A stretch of 64,000 nt of DNA from Gp6-AA40 sp036407095 (GTDB lineage: Bacteria > Acidobacteriota > Vicinamibacteria > Vicinamibacterales > UBA2999), in NCBI GenBank assembly GCA_036407095.1, contig DASWZV010000079.1, positions 6,109-70,108 on the forward strand, read 5' to 3'. Numbering within the stretch: position 1 is the stretch's first letter; the number at the start of each line of letters is the position of its first letter. The notes beneath the pieces were generated by a model that searched no databases, was not told the DNA's origin, and was given only the letters and a program-made list of their open reading frames with translations. Position numbers and translations under genes: made by a program. Below are positions 24,565-32,439 of this stretch, in pieces.

Positions 24565-25266
24565 CTATTCGGCCGTCTCTCCCGGTGCCAGTTCGAGCAC
24601 TTGAATCCCCTTCGGCTCCACCAGTGCCCTCAATTCCTCTGGCCGACCTGTCAGGATCGGAAAGGTCCCGTAATGCATCGGCACGACCTGGCGCACGCCG
24701 AGGAACTCACAGGCGCGCGCGGCGGCCGCCGGGCCCATCGTGAAGCGATCGCCGATCGGGAGCATCGCGATCTGAGGGGAGTACATCTCGCCGATGAGCC
24801 GCATGTCGCCGAACAGGCTCGTGTCGCCCGCAAAGTAGATCGTGCGTTCGTCCTCGAGGTGGATCACGAATCCTGCCGGTTCGCCCATGTAGACCATCTG
24901 ACCGTTGTCGACGAAACCGCTGCTGTGGCGGGCGTCGGTCATGCTGACCCTGATACCGGCGACCATCTGCGACCCGCCCTTGTTCATGTGCGCGGTGTGC
25001 TGGATGCCCTTGCGCGAGAGCCAGTCGCACAGCTCTGGCGCTGCCACCACAGGCGCGCTGCTCGCGCGGGCGCAGGCAACGAGATCGCCGATGTGATCGG
25101 CATGCCCGTGCGACGCGAGGATCAGATCTACTGCGGGCGGCTTCTTGTGAGACGGCGGGCAGGACGGATTGTCGGTGAGCCACGGGTCGATCAGGACCCG
25201 TTTCCCGCCAGGCGTGCGCAGCAGGAACGTCGCGTGTCCGAGCCAGGTGATCGCCAACGCGGGCAT
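24565..25266 (-). CDS. UPF0173 metal-dependent hydrolase (metallo-beta-lactamase fold)
   Basis: 233 residues, full length for the family. 'TWLGHATFLL' at the N-terminus is diagnostic, followed by the zinc motif 'SHGHADHIGD', 'DARHSSGF', 'YFAGDTSLFGDM' and 'VPMHYGTFP'. Cytoplasmic. The family (YtkL/UlaG-like) is annotated as metal-dependent hydrolase with no settled substrate. It ends against repeat array 4. The gene is divergent from lipA with a 66-bp gap. Confidence 0.88.
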   Translation of the reverse strand: MPALAITWLGHATFLLRTPGGKRVLIDPWLTDNPSCPPSHKKPPAVDLILASHGHADHIGDLVACARASSAPVVAAPELCDWLSRKGIQHTAHMNKGGSQMVAGIRVSMTDARHSSGFVDNGQMVYMGEPAGFVIHLEDERTIYFAGDTSLFGDMRLIGEMYSPQIAMLPIGDRFTMGPAAAARACEFLGVRQVVPMHYGTFPILTGRPEELRALVEPKGIQVLELAPGETAE

Positions 25267-25332
25267 TGCGCCCGATTGTAGTCGGATGGGGTCGGGACCC
25301 CATTACCGACCCCGTCCGATACACTAGATAGG

Positions 25333-26241
25333 ATGTCCGTCGAGGCCCCGCTTCAATTCGTCGGTCCACGCGAGCCGAAACCGGCGTGGCTCAAGGTCCG
25401 TGCGCCCGGTTCTGACAACTACCTTCGGCTGAAGGGGATCATGCAGGACCTGAAGCTGAACACGGTCTGCGAGGATGCGCGCTGCCCGAACATCGGTGAG
25501 TGCTGGCATCACGGCACCGCGACGTTCATGATTCTCGGCGACGTGTGCACACGTGCCTGCGCCTACTGCGCGGTGGCGCACGGCAGACCGACCGAGCTCG
25601 ATACCGCCGAACCCGCACGCGTGGCCGAGGCAGTGGCGCGGATGGGGCTGCGTTTCGCCGTGATTACATCGGTCGATCGTGACGATCTCGCCGACGGCGG
25701 AGCGTCGATTTTCGCCGACACCATCCGGGCCACGCGCGCGCGGGTGCCCTCGTGCCGGATCGAAGTGCTCATTCCCGACTTTCAGGGGATCGAGTCATCG
25801 CTCCGAACCGTCCTCGACGCGGCGCCTGATGTCCTGAACCACAACATCGAGACCGTGCCGCGCCTGTATCGCATGGCCCGCTCCGGCGGTCGCTATCCAC
25901 GTTCGCTCGAACTGCTCGATCGCTCGCGTCACTATCGCCCCGACATCGCCACGAAGACCGGAATCATGGTGGGTCTCGGAGAAACGACAGACGAGATCGT
26001 GACCGTCTTCGACGATCTGCGCCGCGTCGGCGTGTCGATCCTGACCATCGGCCAGTATCTTCGTCCGTCGCCCGCGCACGCGAAGATGGCACGCTACTAC
26101 CACCCCGACGAGTTCGCCGAGCTCAAAGCGATCGCCGAGCGGAAAGGCTTCGTGCACGTGGAGTCGGGCCCGCTGGTGCGCTCGTCGTACCACGCGCATG
26201 AACAATCCGACGCGTTTGAGGCAAACAAGAAGCTATCCTGA
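25333..26241 (+). CDS. lipA: Lipoyl synthase
   Basis: 302 residues. LipA-specific auxiliary cluster cysteines C46, C51 and C57 ('CEDARCPNIGEC') and the radical-SAM cluster C72, C76 and C79 ('CTRACAYC') are all present, as is the C-terminal 'PLVRSSYHA' segment whose Ser coordinates the auxiliary cluster. It inserts two sulfurs into octanoyl groups on lipoyl domains, such as the one in AceF encoded in this window. No lipB is next to it. The gene ends 5 bp before repeat array 5 and converges with sdhB. Confidence 0.96.
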   Translation: MSVEAPLQFVGPREPKPAWLKVRAPGSDNYLRLKGIMQDLKLNTVCEDARCPNIGECWHHGTATFMILGDVCTRACAYCAVAHGRPTELDTAEPARVAEAVARMGLRFAVITSVDRDDLADGGASIFADTIRATRARVPSCRIEVLIPDFQGIESSLRTVLDAAPDVLNHNIETVPRLYRMARSGGRYPRSLELLDRSRHYRPDIATKTGIMVGLGETTDEIVTVFDDLRRVGVSILTIGQYLRPSPAHAKMARYYHPDEFAELKAIAERKGFVHVESGPLVRSSYHAHEQSDAFEANKKLS

Positions 26242-26246
26242 TCGAT

Positions 26247-26420
26247 GTCGGTGCGATCCCCGATCCACGTGGGTGCGATCCTTCCTCGACGGTTGTAGCA
26301 AGATCGCACCGACTCGCGTCAGCAAGATCGCACCGACCCGCGAAGCGGGATCGCACCGACATGCGTTAGCGGGGATCGCACCGACAATCGTCATGTGAAT
26401 CGCACCGACATCGTCAGTCA
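26247..26420. repeat. 24-bp repeat array 5, asymmetric inverted halves
   Basis: Two left units (core GTCGGTGCGATCC, the second degenerate) and five right units (core GATCGCACCGAC) lie between the convergent lipA and sdhB stops, 5 and 2 bp from them. The whole intergenic space is repeat. Confidence 0.88.
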
Positions 26421-26422
26421 GG

Positions 26423-27166
26423 CTATTTGAACACCCGAAGGAGCCGAGTGATCGGATCGAAGTACCGATCCACCACCCGTTCCTTGAGCGGGATGATGGC
26501 GTTGTCGGTGATGTGAATGTGCTCGGGGCACACCTTGGTGCAGCACTTGGTGATGTTGCAGTAGCCGATGCCGTAGTCGTCCTTGAGCTGCGCCACCCGA
26601 TCGTTGGTGTCGAGCGGGTTCATTTCGAGGTTCGCCGCATAGACGAAGAACCGCGGGCCGATGAACTCGTCGTGCTTGTGGTGATCGCGGAGCACGTGAC
26701 AGACGTCCTGGCACAGGAAGCACTCGATGCACTTCCTGAACTCCTGCACGCGATCGATGTCGCGCTGCTGCATGCGCCAGGTGCCGTCCGGCGCGTCGGG
26801 CTTCCGCGGCCTGAATTTGCTGATGCCCTTCTTGACCCGGAAGTTCCACGAGACGTCGGTCACCAGATCCTTGATCGGCGGAAACGCGCGCATCGGCTCG
26901 ACGGTCACCGGTTCCTGCAGGTTGACCTGGCTGAGACGGGTCATGCACATCAACCGCGGCTTGCCGTTGATCTCGGCCGAGCACGACCCGCATTTCCCCG
27001 CCTTGCAGTTCCAGCGCACCGCAAGATCGGGCGCCTGCTCCGCCTGGATCTTGTGGACGACGTCGAGGACGACCATGCCGTCGGTGACCTCGGTATGGAA
27101 GGTCTGGAATGTGCCGTCGCCTTCCGGATGCGTGCGCCACACTTTGAACGTTGCCGTCTTCGCCAT
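26423..27166 (-). CDS. sdhB: Succinate dehydrogenase iron-sulfur subunit
   Basis: 247 residues. The 2Fe-2S ligands are C54, C59, C62 and C74 ('CKAGKCGSC' and 'LMC'); the 4Fe-4S and 3Fe-4S motifs are 'CIECFLCQDVC' and 'CNITKCCTKVCPE'. It links the flavin of SdhA to the membrane subunit in oxidation of succinate to fumarate. Gene order on this strand is membrane subunit, sdhA, sdhB. An 79-bp gap carrying two hairpins separates it from sdhA. Confidence 0.93.
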   Translation of the reverse strand: MAKTATFKVWRTHPEGDGTFQTFHTEVTDGMVVLDVVHKIQAEQAPDLAVRWNCKAGKCGSCSAEINGKPRLMCMTRLSQVNLQEPVTVEPMRAFPPIKDLVTDVSWNFRVKKGISKFRPRKPDAPDGTWRMQQRDIDRVQEFRKCIECFLCQDVCHVLRDHHKHDEFIGPRFFVYAANLEMNPLDTNDRVAQLKDDYGIGYCNITKCCTKVCPEHIHITDNAIIPLKERVVDRYFDPITRLLRVFK

Positions 27167-27180
27167 CGGGACCGGTCTCC

Positions 27181-27250
27181 GCGGACGCTGAAGCGTCCGC
27201 TCTACGTCGTCTTTTCGTAGCGCGCAGGCTTCAGCCGGCGCGATGCTACG
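27181..27250. repeat. Two REP-like hairpins between sdhA and sdhB
   Basis: GCGGACGCT-GA-AGCGTCCGC (27181-27200) is a perfect 9-bp stem. The second, 27216-27250, pairs CGTAGC...GGCT with AGCC...GCTACG with a few mismatches. The TAG stop of sdhA (27246-27248) is part of this second palindrome. Possible roles are mRNA stabilisation or partial termination within the operon. Confidence 0.7.
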
Positions 27251-29063
27251 ACTTCTGCTCTTCGATCACTTCTTTCAAATGATCGGGGATCGGCGGCAGC
27301 GGCACCCGCGCCAGCTCCATCGCTCCGCCCTTGTCCTGCTTCACCATGATGTTGAACGTCGCGTACTCGGCCACCTTGTCGGGGTGATCCTCGCGGAAAT
27401 GACCGCCGCGGCTCTCTTTCCGCTCGATCGCCGACCGGGTGATCGCCTCGGACACTGCGAGCAGATTGCGGAGGTCGAGCGCCGTGTGCCACCCCGCGTG
27501 ATATTCACGATGCCCGGTCGCGCCAACCCGCGCCGCGCGGTCCTTGAACCCCTGAATCCGCACCAGCGCTTCTTTCATCTCGCTGTCGGTGCGCACGATG
27601 CCGACGAGCGCCTGCATCGTGTCCTGCAGATCGGATTGCACCTTGTATGGGTTCTCGCCGGTGGCCCCACGATCGAACGGGGCGAGCGCCTCCTGCAACG
27701 CCTTGGTGACCATGGCCTCGTCGATCATTGCCTGGTCGTGTTCGCGCGCGAACGTCGCGGCGTACTCGCCGGCGCGTTTCCCGAACACGATCAGATCCGA
27801 AAGCGAGTTGCCGCCCAGGCGATTCGCGCCGTTGATGCCCGACGCGCATTCTCCCGCGGCAAACAACCCGGGAATCGTCGTCATCTGCGTGTCCGCGTCC
27901 ACCCGAATCCCGCCCATCACGTAGTGCGTCGTCGGACCGACTTCCATCGGCTCCTTGGTGATGTCGAGGTCGGCCAGTTCCTTGAACTGGTGATACATGC
28001 TCGGCAGCTTCCGCTTGATGTGGCCCTCCGAGTCCTTGATCTTCTCCTTGATCCACGCGATGTCGAGAAAGACACCGCCGTGTGGAGATCCGCGACCCGC
28101 TTTCACCTCCCGATTGATGCAGCGCGCGACGTGATCGCGCGTCAGCAGCTCCGGCGGACGCCGGGCGCTCTTGTCGCCCTGGGTATATCGCCAGCCCTCT
28201 TCAGGGTCGGAGGCGGTCTGCGGTTTGTAGTTGTCCGGGATGTCATCGAACATGAAGCGGCGGCCTTCACTGTTCTTGAGCACGCCGCCTTCGCCGCGCA
28301 CGCCTTCGGTGACGAGGATGCCGCGCACGCTGGGCGGCCACACCATGCCGGTCGGATGGAACTGGACGAACTCCATGTCGATCAGCTCGGCGCCGGCGCG
28401 ATACGCGAGCGCGTGGCCGTCACCGGTACCCTCCCAGCTGTTGCTGGTGATCCGATACGCGCGTCCGATGCCGCCGGTCGCGAGCACGATCGCCTTGGCG
28501 GCGAAGAGATGGAATCGCCCGCGCTCGCGGTCGTAGGCGAGCACGCCGGCGGCGCGACCATGGTCGAGAATCAGCTCGACGACGGTGTGCTCCATGTGCA
28601 CGGTCATGCCGCAATGAATCGCGTGATCCTGCAGCGTGCGAATCAGCTCGAGCCCGGTGCGATCGCCGACGTGCGCCAGACGCGGATAGCGGTGTCCGCC
28701 GAAGTTGCGCTGGTTGATGCGGCCGTCCGGCGTGCGATCGAACACGGCGCCCCAGCCTTCGAGCTCGCGGACACGGTCGGGCGCTTCCTTGGCGTGCAGT
28801 TCCGCCATGCGCCAGTTGTTGACGTACTGGCCGCCGCGCATCGTGTCGGCAAAGTGCACGCGCCAGCTGTCGCGATCGTCGTTGTGCGCCATCGCGGCGG
28901 CCATGCCGCCCTCGGCCATCACGGTGTGCGCTTTGCCGAGAAGCGATTTGCAGATGAGGCCGACCGAGACACCGCTTTGCGCCGCTTCGATCGCGGCGCG
29001 CAAGCCCGCGCCTCCGGCACCCACGATGAGGACGTCGTAGTTGAACGTCGAGTACGCCGCCAT
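27246..29063 (-). CDS. sdhA: Succinate dehydrogenase flavoprotein subunit
   Basis: 605 residues from ATG 29063, which overlaps the stop of the membrane subunit by one base. FAD-binding 'VLIVGAGGAGLRAAIEAAQSG', the flavin-attachment region 'LLGKAHTVMAEGG' (His for covalent FAD), 'GDGHALAYRAGAELIDMEFVQFHPTG', catalytic region 'TEGVRGEGGVL', and 'GLFAAGECASGINGANRLGGNSL'. It oxidises succinate in the TCA cycle at the inner face of the membrane. The sequence type resembles the mycobacterial Sdh1 / acidobacterial group rather than the E. coli enzyme (from memory). Confidence 0.94.
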   Translation of the reverse strand: MAAYSTFNYDVLIVGAGGAGLRAAIEAAQSGVSVGLICKSLLGKAHTVMAEGGMAAAMAHNDDRDSWRVHFADTMRGGQYVNNWRMAELHAKEAPDRVRELEGWGAVFDRTPDGRINQRNFGGHRYPRLAHVGDRTGLELIRTLQDHAIHCGMTVHMEHTVVELILDHGRAAGVLAYDRERGRFHLFAAKAIVLATGGIGRAYRITSNSWEGTGDGHALAYRAGAELIDMEFVQFHPTGMVWPPSVRGILVTEGVRGEGGVLKNSEGRRFMFDDIPDNYKPQTASDPEEGWRYTQGDKSARRPPELLTRDHVARCINREVKAGRGSPHGGVFLDIAWIKEKIKDSEGHIKRKLPSMYHQFKELADLDITKEPMEVGPTTHYVMGGIRVDADTQMTTIPGLFAAGECASGINGANRLGGNSLSDLIVFGKRAGEYAATFAREHDQAMIDEAMVTKALQEALAPFDRGATGENPYKVQSDLQDTMQALVGIVRTDSEMKEALVRIQGFKDRAARVGATGHREYHAGWHTALDLRNLLAVSEAITRSAIERKESRGGHFREDHPDKVAEYATFNIMVKQDKGGAMELARVPLPPIPDHLKEVIEEQKS

Positions 29064-29869
29064 CAGAAGATCCTCACGTCGGACCAGATGCCCATCGCGC
29101 ACAACCGGACGTACACGTCGGCGAACACGACGGTGAACATGCTGACGTATGCAAACAGCTGATGGCGGCCGTTGAGCGCGCTCGAGCAGTTGTAGCAGGT
29201 CTCCCGCACGCCGCTGGTCGAGACTTCGTCGGCGCGCCCGCCGAGCACATGACGCAGCGAATGGCAGCCGAACGTGTAGCACGAGAGCATGACGACGTTC
29301 ACGGCGAGCACGAGGGTTCCCACCCCGATGCCAAACGTCTCCCGCCCGGTCTGCGGATTGGGGAACCACACCGCGAGCCACACGTCGTAGGACAGGATCA
29401 CGAGGAAGATGACGGCGATGTACGCGAAGTAACGGTGCACGTTCTGCAGCACCAGCGGGAACCAGCGCTCGCCACGATAGTGGAGCCCTCGTGGTTCACC
29501 AACTGCACACGATGTCGGGTCGGCCCAGAACGCTTTGTAGTACGCCCCGCGGTAGTAGTAGCACGTGAATCGGAAAAGACCGGGGAACGGCAGAATGATC
29601 AGCGCGGGCGAGAACGGAAGCAGTGCCGGCCACCACCCCGGCTTGGGGCCCAACCATGCGTGCGGCGAATCGCCCCAGAGCTCCGGCGAGTAGAACGGGG
29701 ACAGATAGGGCCCATAGGTGTAATAGGCGTTCTGGAACGCCGCCCACGTTCCGTAGATGAGAAACGTGCTGAGCACGACGAACACCACCATCGGCTCAAT
29801 CCACCACTGATCGCGCCGGTAGGTCTCACCCCACCCGCGCGGCACGAACCGTATTGGAGCAACCTCCAT
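29063..29869 (-). CDS. Succinate dehydrogenase membrane subunit, five-helix type with Cys/His cluster motif
   Basis: 268 residues from ATG 29869 (RBS GGAGGG). Five membrane segments at about 27-45, 85-102, 145-170, 180-200 and 238-262. Notable residues: 'CYTFGCHSLRH' (C197, C202, H203, H207) at the end of helix 4, and 'CYNC...GRH' (C225, C228, H236) before helix 5. From memory, mycobacterial Sdh1 has such a single large membrane subunit with a membrane-embedded Rieske-type 2Fe-2S centre, and also shares the 'FTCYYYRGAYYKAF' type sequence. The Cys and His here could ligate a similar cluster. It anchors SdhAB and transfers electrons to quinone. Confidence 0.85.
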   Translation of the reverse strand: MEVAPIRFVPRGWGETYRRDQWWIEPMVVFVVLSTFLIYGTWAAFQNAYYTYGPYLSPFYSPELWGDSPHAWLGPKPGWWPALLPFSPALIILPFPGLFRFTCYYYRGAYYKAFWADPTSCAVGEPRGLHYRGERWFPLVLQNVHRYFAYIAVIFLVILSYDVWLAVWFPNPQTGRETFGIGVGTLVLAVNVVMLSCYTFGCHSLRHVLGGRADEVSTSGVRETCYNCSSALNGRHQLFAYVSMFTVVFADVYVRLCAMGIWSDVRIF

Positions 29870-29932
29870 CAATGCCCTCCGAGGCCAGTCTTCACAACAG
29901 ACAAACCTGCATAAGTTAGCACGACACGTACG

Positions 29933-29980
29933 TAGGGGCCGGCTTCAGCCCCGGCGAGGGCCGCCTCAAGGCGGCCGCTA
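29933..29980. repeat. REP-like palindromes before the MBL-fold gene stop
   Basis: GGCCGCCT and AGGCGGCC (29959-29966 / 29969-29976) form a perfect 8-bp hairpin, next to a weaker GGGGC...GCCCC pair (29935-29952). The following GCTA gives the TAG stop of the minus-strand gene (29978-29980). Confidence 0.7.
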
Positions 29981-30994
29981 CGACTGCGGGACGATCGCAA
30001 GTGCCGCTTGTCCACACTCATTCGCCACGGTCAGATACCGGCGCACGACGTCGTTGCCGACCACATATGGATTCTTCTCCCCCGGCTTGCGCGCGGCCGC
30101 TGCCGGCAGTTTCGTTTTGCTGCCGTCGTACTGCGTGTGATTCGACAGGATCACGTCGGCGTTGGCCTTGGTCACGATGTCGCGGAAGCGCGCCGCCGAT
30201 TCCGTGTACGCCGCGAGCCGCGCGCGAATCGGGCCGAAGTTGAACATCGTCCCGCCCCACGCCGCCGCCAGATGCTTCTCTTTGCCGTCGCGCAGCGGGA
30301 TGAGAGTGGAAATCGTCCCTTCAGTGTGCCCGGGCGTGAGATACAGCGTGAGCGTCGTGTCGCCGAGCGTCAGCTTCATCCCATCGGTCGCCACCATATC
30401 GCGCTTCGGTTTCCAGGCGGGATTCTGTTGATCGAGCAGATCGTAATCGGCTGCCGACATGACGAGACGCGCGCCGTATTTGTCCTGCAGGTACTTCGCA
30501 CCGCCGGCGTGATCGAGATGACCGTGGCTCACGATCACGTACTTGATGCCGGCGGGATTGAGCCCGAGTGTCTTCAGGCCGCCATCCACTTCGTCCTCGA
30601 TCGAGTAGTCGTAGATCGCATCGAGCAGGATGATCCCCTGCGACGTCGTGATCGCCCAGGCCGAGAACTCGGTCATGCCGACGAAATAGAGGTTGTCGAA
30701 GACCCTCACCGGCTCGGCATGCCACGTTTCGCGCGCCGGCGGTTGCGGCGGACCGCCGCCCCGCCGTCCGGCTCCTCGCCCCGGTCCTCCGCCACGCGGC
30801 GCAGGAGGCCTGGCCAGTGCCAGCGCGCCATCGCACAGCGGCGTGAACAGGCCCATGTGATCGGATCCCGCTGCGGCCTTCGCGGCGTCGATGTGGCGCT
30901 GGGCTTCGGGTGAGATCGTCTGCGCAGCGAGGACACCGCTGATGAGCACAGCCAGTACGAGCGCCGGCACACCGCTTCCGATAAGTCTTTTCAC
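29978..30994 (-). CDS. Exported metallo-beta-lactamase-fold hydrolase (subclass B3-like)
   Basis: 338 residues from GTG 30994, with RBS GGAGG. A signal peptide ends near 'GVLAAQ', followed by a Gly/Pro/Arg-rich linker (~62-88). The metal site shows H157, H159, D161 and H162 ('SHGHLDH'), 'LTPGHTEGT', and a late His in 'LSNHTQYDG'. This HxHxDH pattern with a signal peptide is that of subclass B3 lactamases and their environmental relatives. Whether it hydrolyses beta-lactams cannot be told from sequence; many relatives do not. It sits between sdh and pdh genes on the same strand. Confidence 0.83.
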   Translation of the reverse strand: MKRLIGSGVPALVLAVLISGVLAAQTISPEAQRHIDAAKAAAGSDHMGLFTPLCDGALALARPPAPRGGGPGRGAGRRGGGPPQPPARETWHAEPVRVFDNLYFVGMTEFSAWAITTSQGIILLDAIYDYSIEDEVDGGLKTLGLNPAGIKYVIVSHGHLDHAGGAKYLQDKYGARLVMSAADYDLLDQQNPAWKPKRDMVATDGMKLTLGDTTLTLYLTPGHTEGTISTLIPLRDGKEKHLAAAWGGTMFNFGPIRARLAAYTESAARFRDIVTKANADVILSNHTQYDGSKTKLPAAAARKPGEKNPYVVGNDVVRRYLTVANECGQAALAIVPQS

Positions 30995-31007
30995 GACGCC
31001 TCCAGGA

Positions 31008-31029
31008 GGCCGCCTGAACGCGGCCCCTA
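31008..31029. repeat. REP-like palindrome at the lpdA stop
   Basis: GGCCGC (31008-31013) and GCGGCC (31020-31025) form a hairpin. The following CCTAC supplies the TAG stop of lpdA on the minus strand (31027-31029). Same family as 29959-29980 and 33886-33957. Confidence 0.6.
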
Positions 31030-32439
31030 CTTTCGCTTTGGTTTGTAGACGTGCGTGCTCTGCCCGAAAAACACCTCCGCGCTCTCCATCAGCGACTCCG
31101 AGAGCGTCGGATGCGGGTGAATCACGAGCTTCATGTCTTCGGCCGTCGCACCCATCTCGATCGCCAGCGCGCCTTCGGCAATCAGCTCACCGGCGCCGGA
31201 ACCCGCAATCCCGACACCGAGCACGCGTCCGGTCTTGGCTTCGAGCACCAGCTTGGTCAGCCCCTCGGGACGGTCCACGGTGATCGCACGACTGAGCGCC
31301 CCCCACGGGAACTTCGCGACCTCGAACTCGATCTGCTCCGCCTGCGCCTGCGTCTCGGTCAGACCGCACCACGCGATCTCGGGATCGGTGAAGACGACGG
31401 CTGGAATCGCCTGCGGCTCGAACACCGTCTTGTGTCCCATGATCGCTTCGACCGCGACGCGCGCTTCGTGCGACGCCTTGTGGGCCAGCATCGGCTCGCC
31501 GGCGACGTCGCCGATCGCAAAGATCGACGGCTCCGCCGTACGCCGCTGCCCGTCGACTTCGATGAATCCCTTCTGATCGACCTTCACGCGGGTCGTCTCG
31601 AGCCCGGGAATCTTCGAGTTGGGCCGTCGTCCGATGGCCACGAGCACGCGGTCGAAGACCTGCTCTTTCTCCGCCAGGTCGCCTTCGAACGTGACCCTGA
31701 TGCCCTGACCGTCTTCGGCCACCTTCACGACCTTGGTGTCGAGCAGAATCGACGCGAACAGTTTCTTCAGCCGCTTCTCGAGGACGCCGACGAGATCGCG
31801 ATCCGCTCCGGGCAGCAGCCCCGACGTCATCTCGACGACCGTCACTTTGCTGCCCAGGGTCGCGTAGACCATGCCGAGTTCCAGGCCGATGTAGCCGCCG
31901 CCCACGACGAGGAGCGACTTCGGCACGTCGGGCAGCTCGAGACCTGACGTCGAATCCATCATGCGCGGGCTGTCGAGCGACAGCGATGGAATCTTCGTCG
32001 GATGCGATCCGGTCGCCAGGATCAGGTTGTCGAACTGGAGCTCCGTCGTGCCGCCAGAGCCAGCCACGGTCATCGACTTCGGGCCGGTGAGCGTTCCTCG
32101 ACCCTGCACGAAGCGGACCTTGCGCAGCCTGCCGACCGTGCCGACGCCGGACGTGAGCTTGTCGACGACGCCCTGCTTGTACGCGCGCAGCTTGTTGACG
32201 TCGACGTTCGGCTCCGCGAAGCTCACGCCCCAATTGCCTGCGTGTCTGGCCTCGTCGATCACCTTTGCCACGTGCAGCAGCGCCTTCGAGGGAATACAGC
32301 CGCGATAGAGGCAGACGCCCCCCGGGTTCTTCTCCTCGTCGACGAGTGCGACCTGCAGGCCGAGGTCGGCCGCGTAGAACGCGGCAGCGTATCCACCTGG
32401 ACCTGCGCCAAGAACGACAAGTTGTACGGAATCTGCCAT
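31027..32439 (-). CDS. lpdA: Dihydrolipoyl dehydrogenase (E3)
   Basis: 470 residues, normal length. FAD motif 'LVVLGAGPGGYAAAFYAADLG', redox-active C43 and C48 in 'GGVCLYRGCIPSK', NAD motif 'LLVVGGGYIGLELGMVYATLGSKVTVVE', 'FAIGDVAGEPMLAHKASHE', and the C-terminal His-Glu pair in 'HPHPTLSESLMESA'. It reoxidises the dihydrolipoyl arm of AceF using NAD+. Its ATG overlaps the aceF stop by one base, so the two are coupled. Confidence 0.95.
   Translation of the reverse strand: MADSVQLVVLGAGPGGYAAAFYAADLGLQVALVDEEKNPGGVCLYRGCIPSKALLHVAKVIDEARHAGNWGVSFAEPNVDVNKLRAYKQGVVDKLTSGVGTVGRLRKVRFVQGRGTLTGPKSMTVAGSGGTTELQFDNLILATGSHPTKIPSLSLDSPRMMDSTSGLELPDVPKSLLVVGGGYIGLELGMVYATLGSKVTVVEMTSGLLPGADRDLVGVLEKRLKKLFASILLDTKVVKVAEDGQGIRVTFEGDLAEKEQVFDRVLVAIGRRPNSKIPGLETTRVKVDQKGFIEVDGQRRTAEPSIFAIGDVAGEPMLAHKASHEARVAVEAIMGHKTVFEPQAIPAVVFTDPEIAWCGLTETQAQAEQIEFEVAKFPWGALSRAITVDRPEGLTKLVLEAKTGRVLGVGIAGSGAGELIAEGALAIEMGATAEDMKLVIHPHPTLSESLMESAEVFFGQSTHVYKPKRK

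Noticed and set aside
27243..29162. 639-residue plus-strand reading frame opposite sdhA
   Set aside because: Antisense shadow of a high-GC gene; sdhA on the other strand has complete family motifs.
29978..30994. Antibiotic-resistance beta-lactamase
   Set aside because: The metal motif fits subclass B3-like folds, but activity on beta-lactams cannot be inferred and many exported relatives have other roles.
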